A stretch of DNA of 17,500 nucleotides, taken from Botryococcus braunii (lineage: Eukaryota > Chlorophyta > Trebouxiophyceae). The stretch spans positions 121,035 to 138,534 of the forward strand of contig KV908363.1 of assembly GCA_002005505.1 (NCBI GenBank), read 5' to 3'. The notes beneath the pieces were generated by a model that saw only the letters and a list, made by a program, of their open reading frames with translations, had not been told where the DNA came from and searched no databases. The position numbers and the translations under genes are program-made. Position 1 is the first letter of the stretch, and every line of letters begins with the position of its first letter. Shown here one piece after another: positions 1 through 16,054 of this stretch.

Positions 1-7722
<7,722 letters not shown>

Positions 7723-7917
7723 CAAAAACGGACAGTCGGGCCGTCGACCGAAAAACCTTATTTGAGTTCACCATCTATCTACAGAACCTTCCAGAATGCG
7801 TATGTGAAGGCTAGCGTTGTAGTTGCCTTCTTCTCTTCACAGTGCTATAATAAGACGGCCTGCTGTTCTGTAGACGTTTGTATTCGAACGGATCAACGGG
7901 TTATGTACCGGCTGTTG

Positions 7918-7923
7918 CACGTG
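7918..7923. promoter_or_regulatory. G-box CACGTG
   Basis: A perfect CACGTG palindrome about 236 bp upstream of the LHCB5 start codon. In land plants this is a known binding core for bZIP and bHLH factors at light-responsive genes. Its role in this organism is inferred. Confidence 0.4.
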
Positions 7924-8027
7924 ACATCGGGAAAAATTGTGATCACGAAGGAAATGCATGCCGTATCTCCCGATCTGGGTGGCGTATCTTTGCGGATTAG
8001 TCCTTCACCATTCCGGGGATCGGGGTG

Positions 8028-8047
8028 GATAAGGGTTATAGGATAAG
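8028..8047 (+). promoter_or_regulatory. Pair of I-box-type GATAAG motifs
   Basis: GATAAG occurs at 8028-8033 and again at 8042-8047, each followed by GG, about 110-130 bp before the LHCB5 ATG. In plant light-regulated promoters, I-boxes are commonly found with a G-box, as here. Function is inferred; short motifs can occur by chance. Confidence 0.35.
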
Positions 8048-8158
8048 GGCTTGATTTGCTCGGCAAGGATAGGTGATGTCGAGGGCCTGGGACTGACACA
8101 TTCTGCTGCTGCACTGTCTGGGTTAAGTTTGGGTAGTGACTGGAACTAATTTATCAAA

Positions 8159-11100
8159 ATGCAGACCAGCATGATGCGCAGCGACTTCTTGGGCACCACC
8201 CTCAAGAAGGAAGCGGCCCCCACGAAGCATGCCGCGAAGCAGGTGCAGGTGCAGGCCCTGCTAAAGAAGGCAGCAAAGGCCCCTGCAAAGAAGGCAACAG
8301 CCGTTGTAAAGAAGGCTGCTCCTGCTATTAAGAAGGCAGCGTCAGGCAAGAAGACAAAGGGTTGGCTCGGGGGCGAGGGTGGCCCTGGCGACCTCAGCAA
8401 GTGGTATGGTGAGTTAATCCCCGGCTTTGTTCAGAAATTATCATATTAATTGAATCTTTGTCTCGCTTTCGCTTTGAAGAGGTGTGTGGTTTGGAGTTAA
8501 ACTGAGTTTGAACTGCGGCATGGCTTGATCAATGGTGTTTATGCTTCTGTACGTCCGGGCAGGCGATGCGGGTCTGAAATTATGTGTCAGACAAACATTG
8601 TGGCGGTTTCTTTTGCTTCGGGAAGTATATTGAGAGAAGATGCCGGTTTGTTTGTCGTGTTACACTGTGGCCGTCCTGAGTTGGAGGGGCTGCATGTTCT
8701 TTCCAGGCGGGTCTCGGCTTCTTTTCCTCCCAAGCGGTCTGCTGGACCCATCTGATGTGCCAGCATACCTGAACGGAACCCTGCCCGGAGAGTACGACCC
8801 TTTCGCCCGACGTCTGGACTGCATGACTTGCCGTGTCTATTTTGCAAATCCCTTCGGACACATTGCCACCTTTATAATTGATTGATCAAACTTTTCACAA
8901 AATTTAATCGAGTAATTCCCCTGGAAAAAAGATAAAGCAGCATACATTGGGAAAAGTAGTGCTTGTGACAGGCCGTGGCTTATGGTTTCCTTGGGTCCAT
9001 GCAGCTACGGGTATGATCCTCTGGGCCTTGGCAAGGACGCAGAGCAAGTTGAGAAGTACAGGGCGTATGAGCTCCTGCACGCCCGGTGGGCAATGTTGGC
9101 AGCTGCCGGCATCATCATCCCTGAGGGCCTACAGGTGACGCCTGTGACTGCAATCCCTTCTGCTTTTCTTGCATAATCATTCTCAGTCTTTCTAGAAGAA
9201 GCATGTTAACTGTGTCCAATGGAAGGTGTGGTTGGCATGCACTGGGGCTGACGTCACAAGCGGGCAGTTGTGGAAATTTGGATTCAGCTGCATGCTCATA
9301 ATGGTTGCTGCAAGAGCACATGCCTTGCGAAGGGGTTGTGCAGATTCTGGGTTGTGTTGATCAGACTCCTCACTGTTACTGCACACTTTCAAGTGCTTGT
9401 CCTTCGCCCTCTCATGTGTCTCCAACAAAACCCTAGAATATTGCTCGCCCGGGAGATATTTAAATCCAGACCCGTGCTCGGGTGCTTCACCTTGAATGGT
9501 ACAGTGCTGCAATGCAGGCAAATGGCGCAGCCATCAAGGGAGGCACCTGGTTCGAGACCGGAGCTGAGATGTTGAACGGAGGCACCCTCAACTACTTTGC
9601 CGTGCCCTGGGGCATCATCAGCAACCCTCTGCCCTTGGCTGCAGTTGTTTTGATTGAGGTTGGCCTGATGGGAGCTGTCGAGCGATACCGCTCGAGCGGC
9701 GAGGGCCCAGCTGGCTACTCCCCAGGCGTTGGCAAATTCGACGCCTCCATCTTCAGCGGCTTGGATCCCCTCTACCCTGGTGTGGGGCCCCCGCAAGACT
9801 GTGCTTTGCTTTACAAGGCGTTGAGTCTGTGCCCCTCAAGTCCCTCGGGTTATTTCTGTGCTAGTTTCATACCTCCCTATCTCTCCTTATCTGCCCCTTG
9901 TCGTTGCATGGCAGTTCAGTGTTGACTGGCTCTTCCATAACAGACCCAGGGAGAGGAGGAAGAAGGTGTGGCGGAAGGGGAGATGACTGGCCTCACTGGT
10001 CACGGTAATTATTTGCACACTGACAGGATAGGGATGAGGATTATCCCTGAGTTAAATAACCCCCCATGAAGACTTCTCGGAAAAAATACCGTACCCATGC
10101 CCTCTTGAGTTCACATGTCAGATCCTCTATGGTTGATCCTCCTGTGATGTCTTATTGAGGGGGGATGTGATTCTGAAAAGAGGACCTCTTGCACAGGTGG
10201 CCCCTTCGACCCATTGGGACTTGCTGACGACCCCGAGGTGTTGGCCGAGCTCAAGGTTAAGGAGATCAAGAACGGACGGCTTGCCATGGTCTCAGTTTTG
10301 GTAAGACGCCATTCATTCTCCTCCTGCATCGGATTCTTTCATCTCCTTGAATAAAGGATGTTGAGCTGCTCCTCCCTTGCAAAAGCTCTGCAGTGGGTTT
10401 CAGTGTTGTGGCCAGGAAGGCAAGACGTTGTACTGAACTTGATTGCTGCGTTTGCCTATGGCCTTGGTCCATTACTGGTAGCTGGGAGAGATGAGGCTGT
10501 ACTTGGATTCGTTGCTTACCCTGCCCCCCCCCCCCCCCCCCCCCCGCGGGGGAGGGCCGCTTTTGATTTTACACGTGGTTGACCAGTTAGTGTCAATGAA
10601 CTGTGTTCGGTACTTTTGGTGTCATTCTGTATTAGGCAGCTTGGCCAAATGAGACGTGCACTCTGCTTTGCCATGGCAATTTCTTGTGAGTGGGAATGCT
10701 GAGCAGAGAGGTAGAGGAAGGCAATGAAGCTTGCTTCAATCTTAGCATTCTGTTGGGGCTGGGGCTTGTCCAGGGTTTCGCAGTGCAGAGCTATGTCACC
10801 GGAGAGGGCCCCTATGCCAACTGGTCCAAGCACGTGAGTCCCGCTTGGTCATGTCTTGTTTCCCTGGCCCTGCTTGACGACTTGTGCCATCTCCAGTGAC
10901 TTCTGTCCCCTGTAGTGATCTGGTGACCTCCCAGAAAGTGATGATGTTGTGATTCTCTTGGAATTTACGATAAGACCAAAATCCCCCATTTTTCCTTGCC
11001 TCACCGGCTCTTATCCTCGAAGAATCGAGGAAAGAAGACAATTTGTGGAGCTAGATCACTCTGCTCCCTCATCCCAAACGGCTGAGAGGGCAGTGAAAGC

Positions 11101-11473
11101 AAGACAGTGAAATGCAAATGGATGTCGAAGGCTAGTGCAAATCTCGCGAAATTTTGTTGTGCGCCAAAATCTTTGAACAAGCCGCATTTCAGTACATTGT
11201 GCAGTGCATTGGCGCGAGAATGCTCGGGGGGATGTCAAGCTTGTCGTGCCTGTTATTCTTGCAGTGGCTGGTGTCACCTGTGGTCATTCTGCTTTGCCCC
11301 CAACGATCATCGTGGTGGTTTGTGTGGCCCCCCATTCGGAGCTTTCTCATATGAATTACAGCGCCAATTCTTGGGCTCAAATGTGACGAGGGGGGAATTC
11401 GCAGGTCGCTGATCCTTTCGGATATAACCTCTTGACCATCATCGGCAATGAGGAGCGCCTGCCCACCCTCTAA
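8159..11473 (+). CDS. LHCB5: CP26, minor chlorophyll a/b-binding antenna protein of photosystem II (LHCB5), seven exons
   Basis: CP26 is a monomeric thylakoid antenna linking LHCII trimers to the photosystem II core. Exons: 8159-8408, 8707-8791, 9005-9134, 9518-9779, 10197-10300, 10774-10833 and 11405-11473. All introns are GT-AG and phases agree, giving 319 residues plus TAA. Residues 1 to about 33 look like a chloroplast transit peptide, followed by a Lys/Ala-rich stretch (35-67), then [11 protein letters not shown] and [18 protein letters not shown], which mark CP26. Helix B has ELLHARWAM (E134, H137, R139), helix [23 protein letters not shown] (E near its end), and helix [13 protein letters not shown] (E265, N268, R270), all chlorophyll-ligand positions of the family. 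The C-terminus ADPFGYNLL...RLPTL is also CP26-like. At the exon 2/3 junction a split codon yields PGDYGYDPLG, supporting the unusual GTACGA donor. Codons favour G/C endings. Confidence 0.96.
10524..10545. repeat. 22-nt poly(C) tract in LHCB5 intron 5
   Basis: An uninterrupted C run followed by GCGGGGGAGGG, within the intron between exons 10197-10300 and 10774-10833. Confidence 0.97.
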
Positions 11474-12071
11474 ATGAGGATGAGCACCCGAATCTGGCTA
11501 CTCAATTTCAGGTATCCCAAGTGCTTATGGTCTCATTGCAAGGGTCCCTGTCATAGGGTATGACCACATGTGCTTTGGTGTCTTCACAAGTCAGTTTTCC
11601 GGAACTCGGTGTCTAGTCTTGGTCTGTAACCTCTATTCCTGCATGTTGCTCCTCAGTTTATCCGGCAGACATTTCTCCCTTCAGGGCTGTCAGCTTGTTG
11701 CATGGCCCACGCAGCTCTTGCAGACACCCCTGTTGTCCCTTATCATCCCCACCCCCTATTTTTTGGCCGTGAAACATCCCGGTCTTGGGTGCTTATTAAC
11801 AGAATTCAATTATAGTACGTGCTGCCTGCAACATCTCTCATTGGTCATCCAGAAGTCTGTCTGACATTAAACTTGGTTGGGAGCGTGGAGCGATTCTGTC
11901 TGTTAAGTGTGTCGGGATTATGGTGCGCAGAGATTTTGGTGAATATTGAGGCCTTGGCGACCATGTTGGAGACAGCTCGCAGCATGCAAAAGGGGGACGA
12001 CATCGAATTGGATGTTGTTTGGCGTGTTGGATGCTTTGATGATCAGTTCAGATTATGGAACAAGGTCACCC

Positions 12072-12119
12072 GATGATGATGATGTTGGTGGCGATGACGA
12101 TGATGATGATGATGATGAT
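12072..12119. repeat. (GAT)n trinucleotide repeat
   Basis: GAT units, interrupted by TTGGTGGC and one GAC, ending in seven consecutive GAT units. No gene assigned around it. Confidence 0.9.
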
Positions 12120-13123
12120 TACCTACGATGGCAACGCTGTAGTGGGGCTTTTTGATCCTGCCTGCATGTCAGGGAAGCCATCACCGGTCATCGGTGGATA
12201 GAGCTTGCGAAGACGGGAAGGCATTGCGATGCATGACTACCACCTGCGTCACAACGTTGTTGGTGGGCTTGGCTGCTTGGGGGTTGTGTAGTGACCTGGG
12301 AAGCAACGACGGCCTGTCGACCTTTTTGAACCTAACCCAACCCAACCCTATTTTTCCATGACGCGCTTGGACAGTGTCCAACGATGCTACAACGTGTAAT
12401 AACTGTCCGGAGCATGACTTCAGTATGTGTCAGTCGACTGCGTTGTCTGGTGTCCCTGCCCATCGTGATGGCTGGCGCTCACACACGGCGACACACATAT
12501 ACCTTGTTTTCCAGTTTCGTCCACATGAAGTGCATGGTGGTGCTGGTCCTCGGCTCACATGTGTTGTAAGAGTACGCCCGCATGACACAGGCATGCGACA
12601 CAGGCGCGTCGCGTACACACGCACACATGCACGTACACGCACGCCGTGAGTAATGCTGTTCATTGCTTCTTGTCAGTATTATCCGCATTGCGTGATGCCC
12701 TTCTGGTATTGGAAGCCTGCCCTCCTGAATTTTCTCTCTGGAACCGTGGAGTCGGATCATCTGAACGTGACTATCTCTGACCCCAGGTCTTACTATTTTC
12801 ACGTAATTTGTTGCATGCCGCAAGATCAACAGTGCTTTCAGGGGTAGCGTGAGACCTACCACGATTTTTAACAAACATAATGGGAGGCTGACAAGACTTA
12901 AGCTTCCCTTACATGCCTGCCACCTGAACAAAACATAGTAAGGACACAGCGCAGCAGGCGCAGCAGTTGTTCAATCCTCCAGCAACTTTGTGGCTCCAAA
13001 AAAATTGCTGCCTGGTCGAAGCCCCCAATCACTTCGAATGGGAGGATTGCCATTCTCAGCTAGAGTGGCCTGGAAGAGGTCGACGTACCTCGGGGGCCAT
13101 ATTGGAGGGAGGGAGAATGAGCG

Positions 13124-13246
13124 AAAAAGGGGGGGGGGGGAAGAGATAATCCCCGTCCCTCCCCCTCTCTCTCTCCCCCCCCCCCTCCTCTGCTTGCCTG
13201 CACTCTGCGCATGTGGTGTGTGTGTGCGTGTGTGCGCGCGCGCGCA
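13124..13246. repeat. Mixed low-complexity tract
   Basis: A G run, a C/CT-rich block (about 13157-13192) and an alternating GT/GC tract (about 13211-13246) follow one another. Open frames across it are compositional artefacts. Confidence 0.85.
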
Positions 13247-13644
13247 AGGAAGGTCACATTTGTCAATGCTGCTGCAACGGGCTCTCATTTATACCTGAAA
13301 GAAGAGTTACATGAATTCATCCGTCCAGCCCATTGGGCAACTTGAATGCAATCTGAAAACGGTTGCAGGTACACTAGTCGGGAAAGGCCAAGGTCTGCTT
13401 GGTGGACCTGGATCGTCTAAATGACGAGTTCGACAACAATAAGCTGATCAAGTTGCTGAAAATACCGGGAGTCAAGAGACCACCAGGGTTACAGTTAAAT
13501 GACATAAAACTCAAGTGCTGGTCATGCAGTTGTGCTGGTGTAGGACAGCCAGTTATCATTTTTAATGTCTCTCTATAATCTAATATCCATATCTGCCCCT
13601 TGCCGCACATGTCACATAAAATCTGGAACTCCCGCCCGAGGACA

Positions 13645-13661
13645 GGGGGGGGGGGGGGGGG
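13645..13661. repeat. 17-nt poly(G) tract
   Basis: An uninterrupted G run in otherwise ordinary intergenic sequence. Confidence 0.95.
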
Positions 13662-14065
13662 ATGCTATATTCTTCCCCTATCCATGAGGATGAGTCTAAA
13701 AGAACAGCCTCCCAAGATGACATCTGAAGCGTTGCTTAGCACACCATAATGTAACATGAAGAGGACTCATCCTAATTGGTTTGTATTACAACTTCCATAT
13801 GCATATGACCCTGTCAATACGACGCATGCCAGAAAGAAGTGGATAAGGACCCCAAGCCAGGCCAAACGTTTGAGGGTTGCTATACTGATTTCGTATCGAG
13901 CTTAATGCTACCGCATTGTGCATTGTGGACAACCAAACGTAAGGTGAACAACCCCTGCCAGGAATGACGGACTTGTTAGGGCAACGCTGTGTGACAGTAT
14001 AACTGATACTCGTAAAAGGGAGCGTCCTTGTGCCAGCATGGAGGATACGTGATTAGCGTTTACGA

Positions 14066-14074
14066 TCCCTCCCT

Positions 14075-14107
<33 letters not shown>

Positions 14108-14118
14108 TCTCTCCTCTC

Positions 14119-14179
<61 letters not shown>

Positions 14180-14318
14180 CCCCCCCCCCCCCCCTCTCTC
14201 TCTCTCTCTCCTCTCCTCTCTCCTCTCTCTCCTCTCTCCCTCTCTCTCTCTCCTCTCTCTCTCCCCTCTCTCCTCTCTCTCCTCTCTCCTCTCTCCCCCC
14301 CTCCCCCCCCCCCCTCCC

Positions 14319-14357
<39 letters not shown>

Positions 14358-14385
14358 TCTCCCCTCCTCCCCCCTCTCCTCTCTC

Positions 14386-14453
<68 letters not shown>

Positions 14454-14458
14454 CTCTC

Positions 14459-14495
<37 letters not shown>

Positions 14496-14498
14496 CTC
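14066..14498. repeat. 433-nt uninterrupted polypyrimidine tract
   Basis: Every base from 14066 to 14498 is C or T, arranged as alternating blocks of poly(C) (the longest, at 14322-14355, is 34 C) and (CT)n. Pyrimidine-rich sequence continues with a few purines to about 14555. The opposite strand is pure purine. Long open frames on both strands (Pro/Leu/Ser or Arg/Glu/Gly) simply reflect the composition. Confidence 0.97.
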
Positions 14499-14654
14499 GC
14501 GCTCTCTCGCTCTTCCCTCCCCTTCCCTCCCTCCCTGCCCCTCACTCTTGTGTTTTTTTTACTACACCACCTTCTGTTTTCGCCCCCTAGATTCCACGTT
14601 CCCACATGCACGATTTCTGGTGTGCGGTTAGGATAAAGCTTCACTCTTAATACT

Positions 14655-14701
14655 AAACAAGACTAGCATCTTTAAGTGCCCAGAATCTTTTTACCACAGT
14701 T
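14655..14701 (+). repeat. Direct repeat, copy 1
   Basis: The 47-nt unit begins AAACAAGACTAGCATCT and ends CTACCACAGTT or TTACCACAGTT. It matches 14989-15034 with three substitution or indel differences by eye. The copies start 334 nt apart. The flanks do not obviously match, so this is a dispersed short repeat or the remains of a larger element. Confidence 0.85.
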
Positions 14702-14988
14702 ACGTTACATGAAAGGTCTGTCAATGAGCTAACTCTCCACGGATAAGACTCTTGACGGCTACGAGCAGATACCTTCCTATACTCAATCCAGACTCCGTCC
14801 CTTAGCTGTTTGGGAGGCTGGATTGTACACTAAGATGGTTCACTTACAGTGCAGCAACCACACATGAACACAATAGCAATAAACACCATGCGTCACCGCA
14901 CCTGTACACACGCAGACAGGTCGTAAGTGTCTGCTCCTCCAGCTACAGTCCAAGCCGACTGTCTGCACTTGAGCAACAGCAACTGTAT

Positions 14989-15034
14989 AAACAAGACTAG
15001 CATCTTAAGTGCCCAGCATCTTTCTACCACAGTT
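14989..15034 (+). repeat. Direct repeat, copy 2
   Basis: Second copy of the unit at 14655-14701. It lacks one T after GCATCT and differs at two other positions. Confidence 0.85.
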
Positions 15035-15098
15035 GCTGGACTGTGCGGTGCACCACGTGACCACTGCTGCAATAGCCTTTCCACAACACCGCATGATC

Positions 15099-15156
15099 AA
15101 GGTACCCTATGTCAGAAAACCGACCACATCTAACCGTGTCTTAAGGTACCTTATGT
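15099..15156 (+). repeat. Short direct repeat pair AAGGTACC(C/T)TATGT
   Basis: The 14-mer occurs at 15099-15112 and 15143-15156 with one difference (C to T). Each copy contains a KpnI-type GGTACC palindrome. No element is recognised. Confidence 0.6.
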
Positions 15157-16054
15157 TCACAATGGACCCATATCCTAATATTGTACAAATGAAGATCACC
15201 TAAAGCACAAGGCATCCAATAATTATGTTCAGAACTCAACACCCCTCAATGGTCTACTTTGAACACTGTACTACACAACGCCCAGCCCTTGTTTTGGAAC
15301 CAAATTCGCCGATCTGCCTCTCCAAACCTGGTGGTGAGTCTCGTCGTTGTTTGTTGTGCCCTGTCGGCCAGACCGAACGTCAGGGAAGACCCCAAACTGG
15401 TTGGATGCCGGTGGGGGACAAGATCCCCTAGGGTATCGAAAACCCCTGGGAGCGCGCGGATCACGTGGATCCCTTGCTGAGAACATAATGACGCCTGCAA
15501 TGAAAACCAACATATAAGCTTCTGCCTAGACACATAAAAGAAGTTTCTGTAATTGATTAAGTCACAAATTCCACTAACATGGGTGAAACACACGCACTGT
15601 GGCCTTGCGGGCACGATGTCAGTAGTGTTCTTTGCGCGGTTATTGAGATCGATCTATGTTCCACAGCTTGAAAGGTGAGGACCACCCCTGTTGACGAGTG
15701 GGGTTGAGTTGTGGGAGCTTGAGCTTTTGTTCGGCATGCTATGGAGGGTTGGTGCTCCCCTTGTTGGAGCGTGCTTGGTGGTTGGTCGAGCTAACCGTTG
15801 ACACTTTGGAGGCTTGCTTCCCCAAAGATTTCGGATTGATTATCTATTTTGGGAAAATTTGCGATCACTCTTGCTTACGGAAGCTTGTTGCTCTTCTGCA
15901 GGAGCTTAGACGGATGACGCAGCGGCGGTAGCCAGCGCTGTGGTGGACATCGCCCTATGAGTGCAACGTTTATGTTTTCAGGACAGAGACAATGGAACTG
16001 CTTTCTGACAACTGAGAAGTCGGTTGACCAGACATTGGCGAGAAAGACGACGTG

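Larger units (their letters stand above)
7723..8158. promoter_or_regulatory. Divergent intergenic region between PIG-O and LHCB5
   Basis: This is the 436 bp between the two outward-facing start codons. It must contain both 5' UTRs and either a shared or two overlapping promoters. It holds a G-box, two GATAAG motifs and a TATA-like CTATAATAAG near 7844. No convincing coding exon is seen. Transcription start sites cannot be read from sequence. Confidence 0.6.
11474..16054. other. Intergenic region with no identifiable gene
   Basis: About 4.6 kb between the LHCB5 stop and the next candidate gene. The first part must hold the LHCB5 3' UTR; a TGTAA, the polyadenylation signal of chlorophyte algae such as Chlamydomonas, occurs at 11625-11629. 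Short coding-like open frames (11932-12076, 12943-13085, 13378-13578) look less random than their surroundings, but I recognise no family and could not join them into a gene. The rest is low-complexity DNA, the polypyrimidine tract, and short repeats. Confidence 0.5.

Noticed and set aside
12329..12352. CCTAACCCAACCCAACCC as an interstitial telomere-like repeat
   Set aside because: Only about three degenerate units, and not the usual green algal telomere unit.
14028..14644. About 200-codon open frames on both strands (Pro/Leu/Ser and Arg/Glu/Gly)
   Set aside because: They are entirely the product of the polypyrimidine tract, which contains no stop codons on either strand in these frames.
15246..15614. 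Minus-strand frame containing RIWFQNK, resembling homeodomain helix 3
   Set aside because: The rest of the frame lacks the homeodomain helix 1-2 hydrophobic pattern and spacing. A six-residue match in an orphan frame is not enough.
15698..15931. 77-codon plus-strand open frame as a small gene
   Set aside because: No recognisable domain, signal or supporting context; it could equally be 5' UTR or intergenic sequence before the candidate gene at 16055.
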